In this document: positions 1-13,300 of the stretch, one piece after another
Position numbering within the stretch: the stretch's first letter is position 1
How the letters are laid out: the number at the start of each line of letters is the position of its first letter
NCBI GenBank assembly: GCA_000149265.1
Contig: CH002671.1
Span: 272,294-336,293, forward strand
Direction of reading: 5' to 3'
Source: Ciona savignyi
Lineage: Eukaryota; Chordata; Ascidiacea; Phlebobranchia; Cionidae
DNA: 64,000 nt
The notes under the pieces: generated by a model
What the model was told of the DNA's origin: nothing
The model's input: the letters and a program-made list of their open reading frames with translations, nothing else
Database searches by the model: none
Position numbers and translations under genes: made by a program

Positions 1-1385
1 AATGGGGTTCGGTGATAGTATTTTAACCACCGTAAAACGAGCTTAAAGGCTCGACCACATCGCCATTATATTTAATCATTTAGGTGAAACAAGTTTAATG
101 TCACATAGAATTTTTATTTAATTCGAAAATCCCCAACCTGTAAGCCGTGCAGCTGTATGTAGAGAACCAATCATCGAACGACAGCATTTACACGATTTTG
201 AATCCGCCATTTTAGTTTTTAACTATAAAAAGCTAATGGTCGAAAAAACAAATATTCTCTAAATCGTATTACAGCTTGCAAAAAATTCTTAATCATGTGT
301 TTACAAACTTTGGGATATATTTGGGTCCAATAATGTCGCTGTCATGCATGTTCACTTTATATAGCTCAAATTATGATTGACTATTTGATTCAAACTATAG
401 GCCCACAAACATACCGGAACTAGACCGACATATACAAAGGGGTGATTGGCCTAACCTTTAAATACGACTCGCTCTATTTATTGTGTTTAAATTTACTATG
501 ACAATTTAAAAATAATTATGTTACCGGTGTTAGCGATAGTGAGGCTAATTTAGTTATAGCTTTCACGCCGATCAACCATGAATGTTTTGCTTTCGTTTAT
601 CACATCCAGTGGTTAATTTACAACAGGAAATCATAAAACAGTGGATGTGGAGGGATACATCGTGTTGTAAGGAACACATGCGGGAACTGCGTCCACGACT
701 TTGGGATCTTATAATTCCCTGGTCTCCGGTGCGAGGGCGGTCACTATTTGATGGCAGCATCTGTGCTGGCATCGTTCAGTAGTTCGGAGAGTAATAAATG
801 GACATTAGTGACCTATTGAGCGTACGACTAGAAATCGCAGTTTTCCGTTACAAGCGCTAATTGCCTCTTCTGCTTTGTACAAGTGACCCTTGTACAGCCG
901 CCTTTGATGATGTAAAAATTACGTCATTTTAACTAATACGCGACCCGAGAGGGTAAGGAGTGGTACACACTAAACGAAATGTAATTCAGAATTTTAAAAT
1001 TTGGTTTGTTAAAAACATGTCCGATTAGTTTCAAATGGGAATTGGGACTATATTTAAAAGAAAACCTTGTCGGAAAACCATTATAACAGCTGTTGGAACC
1101 ACCGTCAGCCCAAGAAAGGCATCGGGTTAACTCCCAAGACGACCATGCTTATACCAACGTTACGTACACCGGTAAAACGACCAATTAAATAGAGCTAAAG
1201 GTGTTTAAAAGGCAGTTCCAAGGGGAATTGTGTTTTTTATGGTCTGTTCAACCGACCGTGTAAATTCAAAATAAAACGACCCTGGGTGGTTTTTCAAAGA
1301 TGATTTTTTTGTTTACGGTCTATAGACAACTAATTAAATGATTTCAAGTCACGTTAGCCCTACTTGCATTTACGCTCGAACTTAC
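1..1385. other. FAT intron sequence at the left edge, no exon recognised
   Basis: A donor (GTAAGT on the minus strand) follows the exon ending at 1386. A minus-strand scan of the remaining bases found no cadherin-like exon starting in the required phase. The short open frames near 570-780 resemble no cadherin sequence. The next FAT exon is therefore probably outside the window. Confidence 0.5.
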
Positions 1386-4300
1386 CTGATAAGATTGAAT
1401 ACACGATCCGCGCGTTTTCCCCCATATCCTGATCGCTGGCACGCACAGTCACGATGCTGGTCGATGCCATGTCATCAGGACCCACTGATTCGTCCGCCAC
1501 CCCCACTGTCACGTGACCAGAGTACCTCGAAGCAGTGAAGCGTGGCGGATGTTCGTTCACGTCACCAATGGTGATGACGACGCGACAGTAGCTCTGAAAA
1601 GATTAAATATTTAACAAGTTGCAGAAAGCGGATTTGGATATAACAGCACTTGGATATTTTCACCGGAACTAGAATGCTGGTTTACAGATCGTACCCACTG
1701 TAGTATACTCTCGTTTTGCCTGAAAACTTACACGCGAGTATCAAACCTAACCCGCAACATAACCCTTATCCTTACCCAACTGGGGCGACCTGTAAAGCAA
1801 TAGTTTACCCACAAAGGGGGTGATATGATGTCGAACGACAACAAACCTCTGGCCCCGGCAGGCTCGGTCCCGCAATTTAGGAAATAATTCATTATTTCCG
1901 ATCGAAAACTAAAGAATCTTCCGTAGTAAGCTTACATTGAGGTTTTACAAGACATAAAATAAAGATTGAATTTATAAATCAAACCTGTAGCGACGAAGGT
2001 GATCCTTGGTCGTCCACTTCTATGATGAAGATGTGTTCCTTTTGCACCTCCCTATCCAAGTTACCTTGTGTGTATATTACACCATCTGGAATAATTGCGA
2101 ACAATTAACGAAATTGAACCAATTTTTTATCTAAAAAGGTTGCACTACCGGTTTCCAAAAAAACTTCGATTTATAGTGTTATAAAAAGCATACATGGCAA
2201 ATTCATTCACTTCTAAAATTTCACGTTGTACTGCGAGGTGAGTAACAACTTTGCTGGAAAATATGCCACAAATGATCATCACGGATTACTAACCTGATGT
2301 TATGCGGAACAAGTCCTGGCTTGAAGGGTGAATACTACTCCATATTCGATATATCATGTTGCCGTTCCTGTCCAGGTCAATGTCGCCATCAACAGCAGTG
2401 ACTTGCATGACCCGTGTCCCGACCGGTGTGTTCTCCAACACGGTCCCTTCGTAAACTGGCTCTTCGAACTCGGGACGATGGTCGTTTAAATCTCCAATTC
2501 GAATTACAATCTGAAAACGTAACACATTTCAAGCCTTGAACATAAGGCTATTGTAGATGTGGCCGTTTTATTTAGTTGTATAATTGCGACTGACAAATTT
2601 ATTTAATGTATTGTATTCAAAGGTACATTATATATAAAGGGTTTGTCGTTTAATTGTGTGAAGCTTAAATCGGTCCCGCTAAACAGGATCTTTCAGACGA
2701 AATGTTGGAGAATCAAAACTTTCCGCTAATCTGCTGTGTTCCTGAGCAATAGTGGACATCGCCTAAACCCAGTGGATTAATGGGATCAACTATAAATAAA
2801 CAGCCGGAAAGTATACATTTCACACAGCACATTACAACAGATTCAGCTATTGGATCGTGGGGACAAGTTATCAAACTTCCTTCAAAGTGATTTTTCACCT
2901 TTTGGAATAGACCCAAGCAAACAATATTAGCAACATTTCCCAGTGTATTCCTAATAAAAAAAACAGATCTAAAATCATAGAATTTTGACTGAGGAAGGCA
3001 GAGAAAGTTAAACTTACATTTGCAATATCGCTGTTGTATCCGTCTGTGACCAGCAAAGTAAGATTGTATTTCCTCTTGGTCTCAGCGTCAGGAAACCCGG
3101 TTACGAGTAACGAGCCGATTTCATTGTTCAAATGAAACATCAAGTCCTCGTTGCCAGCTGAAATATGAACGGATGTTATTTTAAATTGAGCGAAAAGTGA
3201 TGAAATTGAGCGAAAAGTGCGCTTTGTTCATGATTTTTTTCTATTCGACAAGATTTAGTATAAGATGTGTGAGATTAACTTGCGCATTTCCATGATTACA
3301 TGTCGGTTGTTGTATGTTATTAAGTAACGAGTGGTAATTTGGTTGAACTATTCTTATAATTCACACGTTTGGTTGAACTATTCTTGTAATTCTGATCTTT
3401 GTTGTATAAAATTCAAAACTAGGACAGCGTTCGCTGGATAGATTGGATGTATTTATGAATATGATGCGAAGCTTAGGTCGTTAATGAGCCAAATATACCC
3501 AGTATGAACAGAGGAATCCATCATGCAATACACAATGGTTTGCTTGAAAATGTTCCAGGGAAAAATCAGCCGATAAGCTAATGGCCGTTTAACGGTTCAT
3601 GGGAAGTAAATTTATCTAACTTTAACTGTCAAGACTTCAAGGGGAAGTCCGTCAACCGTGAACTGTTGTCTGATGTACAACAAGTTGGCCGTGAGATGGA
3701 AAGTGTGACCTGCCACTTTCGGGAAGGGGTTGCGCAAATATTGTGACACTTGGTAGTTGACAGTAAAAATAGATTTTATAGCTTCCCGGCTTACAGTTCT
3801 AACGAACGTCTTCCAGTCATTTGATACGAAAATGAGGCATTGGTTTGCCATGTAATGACCGATTAGGCGAGATATTGAAGACTCGATCATTACTCAAAAC
3901 CAGATCTGTTTTGACGATAAATAGCAAATAATGAGTTTACAGTGAATGTAATCCGGATTTTTTTACAATGGAATCCAGCAAAACGTAATTCGACTATAGC
4001 TACTGGGAAAGTGTCCTACGAGCAAGCTTATTTTGATTTAATTGACGGAAGTCAACGTCTTAATCAGTAGTCCGACAGTTAAAAGAACTTGAAGTTACGT
4101 AAAGAGGAAAGAGCAATCGAAACGCCGCCGTTCTGTCGCTAAGTCAAACGCTACACACTTTCGAACCCATTACAAGTCATATAGTACTCACTAAAAATAG
4201 CTTCGACACGACAGACAACGGTGGCAATTACTCTTGAAGCAATCGGCGATACCAATGTCGATCACCCGTGGGGAGATTAAGAAGTTACTTGCCAGTTATG

Positions 4301-7300
4301 TATTTGAAAATTGACAACTATAAACAGCACTTATTGTCAATCAAGTCTCGCCCAGCAATATTTTCCTGTTCAATTATTAACATGTTTGGCTTAATATCAA
4401 ACAAATTGTTGTACTCCACTACAATCTCGCAAGCACCCAAGTAACATAGGAAACCGGTTTAAGCCAATTTGAACCAGAATTGACCTACCCATGATCATAT
4501 ACCGCAGGTCGGTTGAATCCTCGTCGGTTGCTTGGATCAAAGCAACATAATTCGACTGTTCGGCCGAACCCTGATATTTCTTCTCCACACTTTCAAATAT
4601 GAGAACATCTTCGATTGAGCTGGAGACAAACTTCGGAGCTAGGATTGATGAAATTGGCTGCGCAGTCCATCGGATCTCAAGTCGCTGAATTTTCGATTGC
4701 CTTGGAGGGTTTCCATTGTCCATAGCAATTATCTAAATGAAATAACAGAAGTATTATATGGACGAACCAAATTTAAACTATATTTCATAGATATAAGAAG
4801 TAATGTGCAACAATAAAGCATGAAATTACGTGAAAATACCTAAACGACAAATCACAAAAGACTTTTTGGTGATGATAAAAAAGAAGCTTAAAGTCCCTTT
4901 ATGCGGCGAGGGTTTCCACAATTTACCTTTTTATACAATCAAATGTTTACCTTTACGACGCTGATCATATTTTCTTTAAATGCATGTTCCGTTGTGATCT
5001 CTCCTGTTTTGGGGTTAATTTCGAATCGGCCTTTACCGTGGATTCGATAATCAATGTTGGAGTTCCGACCTGTGTCACGATCATGGGCCACCACACGCGC
5101 ACTGTAGAAATGTGGTGTTAAAGTTTACTGCTCTGTATAAGTTAATATGGTTTAAACATGGATAATGTTTTAAAAAATGTTTACTGTTAAATAAAAATTG
5201 TAATGCTGACAGGTTTCTGTTTATACTGCTGTCTATATTGAATATAAGTATATACAGGCATTTTCGTAAATAAAAAAATTGTACAGGAATAACAACTTGT
5301 AACAGTTACTTTAACATCAAACTTACACTTCAGTCGGGTTTCTAGTCCGGTTCCTCGCAGGAATATTGAGCGTATACTCAATGTTGGGTAGAAACTTGGG
5401 CGAATTGTCGTTTTCGTCTGTGAGTTCCACTACTACCTTCGCTAATGACGTAAGAGGGGGAGTACCTCCGTCCGAAATTACGACCTAAAATTATTTGTTT
5501 TGGTTATAATTGTCATTACAACCTTAATACAGAAGAATCACATAACAATTTAAATTATAATGAATTATTTATATTTGGAAAATTGAATTTTAATGATTTT
5601 GGAAAAAATAATTACAAAATGGCGAACTCGATTTCATACATAACTTTGTATAGCCCACCCACGACTATTACAGATGTACAAAAATAAAAATTCGCCTCGG
5701 TGTTTTTCTACCGATGTTTTGACCACCTTTAGTTATGTTAATGATCATTACAAAGCGTAATGCCACAAATGCATTCAGAATGAAAGCTAATCCAAAAGAC
5801 AAATTGAGCGAGGGTTTAGCAAGATGGAAGCGACTTGTCAAAGTTGAACTATATCGGATTACAAACGTCCTAATAACGGAAGATGCATTAGTGTCGCGCC
5901 TTGCCAGTAATCGGGTTCAGCAAACATGAAATAGTTTACGCGGTTTTACGAGGGACAAGGGTTTTGTTGACCAGCAAACACATCTACTATGGCAGCAAAA
6001 CAAAGTCAAACATGATGACCCTTTGAAAAACTAGGGCGTTGGTGTTATTATCACTCAGATTGATCTGGAGCACGTATTATACGCATGCGACATGGATTTC
6101 CGGGGTTTTACCTAACTGTGTAGATTTCTGGCGACGATATTGAACAAATTGACTTGAAAAGAAGCGTATATGGGAGTGTCTAAGTAAATTTTATTCAGCC
6201 ATGGGTTGGTAACTCAGTTACATTCTATCTCACCATGGAGCGAACGATTTGAGATCCATGCATTTTTGTGTACTGCCGAGTTATGCGGTATTAAATTTGC
6301 TTAAAGCGACAAGAAAATGGCGAAAACATTTATAGAAGCCATATGGTCGGAAGACATCTGCTGACGTAATGTCAGCATCATTTCGGTGAGGTGTAGTCAA
6401 CATTGTGATGCGAAAATCTGACACGAGCTCGACAGAGCGTTGCTGGCATATGCAACGCTGGGTTGAACTCTAAAGGATTGGAGAAAGCTTAATTAAAATC
6501 CTAAAAGGCATATCACTCTTCGCCAGAGCTCAAGTTTACGCAAATTCCTTACATCGCACGATTTTGTACCGCAAAATACAACACAGTAATCTGGAACGGA
6601 TCTGAAAAGGATCGGCGCGACTGAATGAAAAAACATAGGGGTTGCACAGCGCGTGAGCATATTACAATGCGCCTCGCTTGCCTAATACGCAGCAGGTAAA
6701 TGTAATGAGGTAAAAAAAATCACCAAAATAAGATTACAACAAAAACACTTTCATTAAGACACAGCTTAGCGTAGTAAATGGCCCAAAACAACACGCAAAA
6801 CTACATAGTTCACAAACATGAAATCCCTATGTCATTTGAGTTGCATATTCAATGTTGATTTGGCGTAAAATGAGTTTCCTTTGTGTGCGTTGTTATTTTT
6901 CATTTAACTTTAATTGAATTTGTAGACCACAATGGAATAGAGCGTCATAGACATACGCGTATTGGGCATTGAATACAAAGAAATATAATGATTCGAATAG
7001 AAATGAAATGTATTCAGAATTAATGCCGCATATAATTAACATATGCTTCGTCTTTGAATTGCGAACAAGCCACAAGTTTAATTAACTATGTGGTAGAAAT
7101 GTTCAACAGTGGAAATAATACGCGTTTGTGCAGGGTTGGGCAACTTCTCTAGTCGGCGGGCCAGATATGGGAATTACAGGGTATGGTTAGATACAGTCTG
7201 CGGGCCGGTCAATATCCCTTGGCGGGCCGTATGTTGCCCATGTCTGCGTGTGTGTGTTTGCGGTCATAGTCTTACATATTTCTATTTCTTTAAGGCATTT

Positions 7301-10300
7301 TTGTGGTCTTGACATCCATAGATTGTATAATAGACAAAAAATAAAAATAAAACTAACAATTATTCTGGTATTGAGACTTTTAAGCCCTGAACCTATCAGA
7401 TTTCGAATGTCACCCTAATTAAAATAATGCGATTTGCAAATAAAGCCCTAAAGGGGGATTTAAAGCTATGGGCTCGGAAAGTGCTTGCCAGGGTGGAACT
7501 ATAAGTTATCGTTTAACTCTCCGCTACACAAACAAGATTAGCATGCGTTTGCTATAGTACCGCACAAATATAATGCTGACAGATTACTGCATATGTACTC
7601 AGCAATAACATTTATAAAACTCGGGTTTTGTGATAAAGTATTGGGATTTAGAGTTGAATAAACTTTATAGAACTCAGCACGCGATGTGTACTGGGCCTGA
7701 AGAGAAACTAATCCCAGAGTCAGTTGTTTCAGGCTTATAGGAGACAAGTATAAGCTGCTAAATGGGCCTTGTCGCCATTTACACTTAATATCGGTTTAAC
7801 TATAGGAAACGCTGGTTGTGATAAATGTTTGGGGGTATCGGTGAACTTGTAAGTGACTATATGGGTGGTATCGACAATATAGTCTTGTACTTTAGCTTTC
7901 GGAGGCTGATATGTCGCAAAGATTAGGACAGGCTAACAAAAGGTCCATTAGACGTTTGTTACTATTACCTGGGGTTGTATTATGACGTGACAGTGCGTGA
8001 AGGGGGTACATAAAAATAGTTTCAGCCTGGGTGGTAGTCCATTAAGGGGTTACAGACATTTGAATAATGCACAGGAAATATGGATTGAGATATATGTTTG
8101 TGGTGTAAACGCGAGTTTTTTTTTAAACAAATCCAAACCAAAGTAATTAGTTGTGGATGTATTGAATTGTAGTAATGTGGGGAAAATCTCATTGGGTTGG
8201 TTAAGCTCGTGACGGGCAGGGAAGTTGATCACGCTTAATCTCGTAGTAGTTGCCGAGTGAATGCATATCAAGGTGCATCTCATACAAATCTAAGGTTGAG
8301 ATTAATTACACTTGAACCAGACAAGCAAATTCGATTCGACATTTATTAAGCGTGTTGACAAAAGAACTTTGGTTGAGAAGTAAACGAAGCGTGAAACGTG
8401 TACACTGTAGAGTGTACTTCAGATCACGAGAGTTCCAGTAACTGGTTCGGGACAGCCACGCGTAAACGTGTTTACACTTTACCGGCGAAACTAACTCACT
8501 TAACTGCTGTTTACAGTTACAACACAAAGCTAATGCTACATACAAAGAAACTGAGAATTTAAAACTGAAGCTACGCCAACAAACATGATGAAATTGGCAA
8601 CTACGTTTAAAATAAGACAGTAATTTGCGGCTTACTGTACTGAAAGCAAAAATATTGGTTATAGAATTACTTTAGAACACCGACAACAATGAAAAGGGCA
8701 AACAAATTAGGCTAATAACTTATGTTTGCAGCTCTAACAATTAAGCAACGTGTTAAGAATAGTCAGTATGGATAATTAATAAATTAAAAATTAGACTATT
8801 TAACAGAAACAAAAACTCCGAAACAACATATTCAGCACGATAATCAAAAAATTGTGACAGGACAGTCTAATGGTGAGTATAAAAGCTTGACAAAGGCAGT
8901 TGTATTATGACAATTCGATACAAGTATTTATAAATAACTAGTTACCCAAGTGGTGTTTATTTATTTCTAATACATCGCATTGAATCGGAATATAAGCAAA
9001 AGTATTCGGCGTGAAAACACAGCCATTGTAATCGATCGTGCCAAGCAGCACTGTGTAAGCAAAATACAAGCACAGCCTTATTTTGATAGACTCGGCTCAC
9101 GGGACTTGGATAAAATTCCTTCCAGGCTTAAAGCCAATAGTCACGACTTGCTAATAAAAGCAAGGCTCAATTCTGGGGTTGTGCCTGACCGCAAGCGATC
9201 TTCAGTGACTTTTGAGCACAATAAGCTACGGACCTCGGCGGATTATGGCTTATTTTCAACGCCGCGGTGGGACCGAGCAACTCGGCATGTATTCTAAGAA
9301 ATAAAACGCACGAAACGGATCTCACAGTATGCATCCTGTGACCTGACAGACGCTCGTATGCGCAAATAGTCACATACATGGTGTTTCAAAATTCCTTCCA
9401 CAGCTAAGTTTGAGCAAAGGCACTTATAAAGCAAAATGCTTAAAATCATATGCGTTTTATTATTGCCACAATACAAACTATCCCGACCACATGAATCTCA
9501 GGAGAACCCATTTAAAATCACCGAATATTTATTAGACATTTTCAAAAACCTTCTCAGGGGATGTCTCACACAGTTTTTTTGTCATACCTCCAACAAGTAA
9601 TGAAAATAAGTACCATTGCAATTTTAAAATAACTCTTAATTCACGTGGCTTAATAGCACGGATTTTACTCAACTAGCAAGGGTGCATATTTTAAGGGATC
9701 AAAAACGAAATACTTAATCGTAAGGTTGACCCGCAGTACCCAGTACTTATATTGAAATCTATAGACTGTTCATTACAGTGGGATCAACGGAAAACATGCA
9801 ACATATAAACACAGGGATGTGTCAAAGTAATAGTCAAATATCTGGTTTTAAAATCAAAGCGCTATTATGTTCATAACGTGCACCTGATGGTAATTACCGA
9901 AGCGACGTGGTTAAATTTTGAAAGTCAATTTTCGCGAAGCGCGAAGGGAAGTTTATCTCGAAATTGAAGAAAATTGTATTTAATGATCGAGATAGGCGGA
10001 ATTTGGCGATGGGACTCTTAGCTTAGCGATAGGATATATGTATCAACACATTATATATGTCGTACTTGATATCTGGAAAACAGAGAGCAAACAATATTAC
10101 ACAGGGTTGTATGTTTTATGCATACCTCAAACGTGGTGTCTTGAAACGTCAATTTTTCACGATCCAGTTTTCGTTTTTTCGTCGTGATGATGCCTGTGAA
10201 ATATAAAAGTTTACTTTTAAATGCAACATAATATTATAGGCACAATATAGAAGTCGTCACACGTATTATCGATCGCAAGTAATTAAGTTCCATTTCAAGT

Positions 10301-13300
10301 TGTCTCAATCTAAACCACACTAATATCATGTTTATTCAAATACAGTTCCAGGCAATAAAACAAATATATCGGCAACTAAGGGTTTCGGCCTCAGATTGCG
10401 TGTAGCACACTGGAGTTCAAAATTTATAACGTAACCAACATGTTAATAAAGCTATATAATGACCAAATCGATTCAATGAAATTTTAATACAAGTCGAAAC
10501 CAACATAACCCACAGAGAACACAATCAATGCTGGTAATTGACTGACTGATCATTTACCAGACCTTATACGACACCTTGATGATTCGCGTTACAGATGGTT
10601 GGAAATCGTTAACCTAAAACTTAATATAAGTTCAATTATGTTGGAGCAATGCGCAAAATCGATTTTATAGACTATTAAAAAGTTAAACTTAAAAATCAGA
10701 AAATAAGACAATTAAAATATACGAAGTATTTAGTTATACTGTGGTTTATTAGACATGTTTTATAAAGACTTTTTCTGTAGTTTTTTTCTTATTTAAGTAA
10801 AATGATGATGTAATTTGATGGCAGCCTTCACCGAACATTCGGCGGTTTTCGAAGGAAGCGAGATGACCAGATAAGCACTGTACTCAAGGTCACTTTGGCC
10901 TCCGAAAACCATGTTAATTTCAAGATTCAGACGACGATAACCAGCAAACGTCCAGCGTGGTATAAATACAATTTTAACTGTTCAGAAGCCAGAGTTTTAA
11001 GATCGATTTTAAGCGTTAAGTTTACTGTAAATCCTGCTGAACTAACTCGTTAAAAGCATGGTCGTTTGAAACAACTGTTCCCGTGTAATTTCATTGTTAT
11101 CCGATAGGAAATTATGGCGATAGTTTGTGGACAGTTATAACAAGCTGATTTTACGGTGCTGGCTTGTCCAGATCACGGCCTGTTATGTTTGCGATCCCTC
11201 TGTCTTATCGGGGGAACAAGACGTACGAGGTATATGCAGTAGATAATCAAATCTTCGTTGCTTGAATATTGCTCGGTGAAACAGATAACGAAGGTTTACA
11301 CTAGGAAAACAACGAATTGCTGATAAACCATCAGGATATTCACCGAGTTATTAACCGCTGTCGATATGTTGTTCCGTTGTAACTTTCCTATAGAAACGCT
11401 TTCTTTTTAAGGTAACTCGCCACATTATTTTGTATGTGACGACGACCAGAACAAATGACACGCGTCCGGAAAGACGGTACTTGAGTGTTATTGCAACATC
11501 AACACACGCCTTGCTATGTTTGGCGACTTAAAACTACCTCAGACAACTTAATATAGATTTCAAGGTACTTCAAACGAAACGGTGTCTGTTACACGTTGCG
11601 TAAAACAGAGCCGTTCCAAATACTCCGAATAACGGGGGCGTAGACCGACTTTGACCGACTTTGGGTGTTGAAATCTCAGAAGACGGGTTCTGCACAGTTT
11701 CAATATCCGCACGCGCCCAGCCCACATGAAAGGGTCGGTAAGTGAGAAATTTATGAAGCAGCATATTGGGCGCCCGCGGGGGCTTGCACCAAGTTATTTG
11801 CTCACTTGAGTCGTTTGCTCAGTTTTAATAAACAATTTACGTTCTTCGGGTAAACGAAAAATGAGAAAATTCCAACCAATTTGCGGTAGGGGGAATTGCC
11901 TATGGTTTGGATATTAGTTTCAGTGTAATTTAAAAAAGTTATGATACCAAATAACTAATTTGTAGTCAGTGTGTGTGTCATTAAATTTGCATGGGTCCAA
12001 TTACGTTCGAGAAATAAACTAAAAAAACTAAACTTATACAACAACTTTATGTTTTGACAAAATGGCCCAATCGAGTTTTTCGATCCTCACGAGGCACCAT
12101 TGCGACGGATGGCGAAGGCCAGTGCGAAGTTCGGAATTTGGAAGACGTCATTAGTTAATCTCTCCGTAGCCATGGAACCTGCAGCGCCATTAGTGAGGCA
12201 AACCGCAGACCGTTCAAAGCAACTTGCCAATGGATCGGAGGCCAAGAAGTAGAGGCCAATTACTCGCAAACAAAAGCTGTCCACAGAAAATCGTATTTTG
12301 GTAAACGCATCAAATTGGATTACTTAACATCGTACAATCCACGGCAAGTTGTTATGAAGGCAAAGAGCCAAAAAAGATTGTTTTAGTTAATCGTGTTAAG
12401 ACGGCCTGGTTGGCGAGACTGGGCTTTAGCTGCCTATGCAAGTACTCTCAGCCTACAAAACGACTTGGGTTATGAAAAAGGCCCGACGGCTGTCAAAACA
12501 ATATAGTCTGTCTTACCAGATTAACGTGGAAAATAAACAGCCGTCATTCACGGTGCGGAAGTACGAACGCGAAATATTTCACAATGTGACAAAACAGCTA
12601 TTCCGTTTGGGTCGTTAAATGAAGTGGTCAAGATGAATCTTGCACAAATAAATTAGATGGAAGAACTATTATCAAAATTTATCCTTCAAAATATAGGGTA
12701 AATTCTAAGCAGACTTTTATTAAACATGGACCAGCTCATTAAATGTTTAATAATGCAGCTTACAGGTGCTTTGGTAGATGGGTTTTCATTAAACAATAAA
12801 CCAGTTATGGTGATATCTTAAATCGGGGTTTATTTTATCGTTCAAAAATTGATATTGACAGGGGGCGATTTAACCAGACGCCCAGTCTGACTATGCGTGG
12901 GATAAGTGTGTGCCCTGCTGTGTCCCGAGAATTGCCGAGCATTTTAATTCACCGCCGGATTGATAAGTGATAACATATACAGTCATCCATTGTTTCTGTA
13001 TCGAATCGTGCAGAATGTGATACCTGGGCTATTGTTGCTCGTGTTGGTCCCTACCAACAACAAAGGGGCATGACGTGTGGGCGGAACATACAATACTTAA
13101 TAAGCCCTTTCATTTTATACGTCTTCTATGTTTCAGTTTCGAAAGAGAAATGTTCTTTTTATGTATCCAGTCATTTAGAAATGTTCTTTGTTGCCTGGTA
13201 AGCCCAACCCTAACCACAGTAAGGTAGCTGGTTGACCAACATTGTGGCAATACGGTCTGTTACGCACAACGAGATAAATACGAGGCTTCCAAGCAGTAAG

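Noticed and set aside
8980-9297. 105-residue plus-strand open frame in a FAT intron
   Set aside because: It begins at a non-ATG codon, shows no family resemblance and lacks splice or promoter context.
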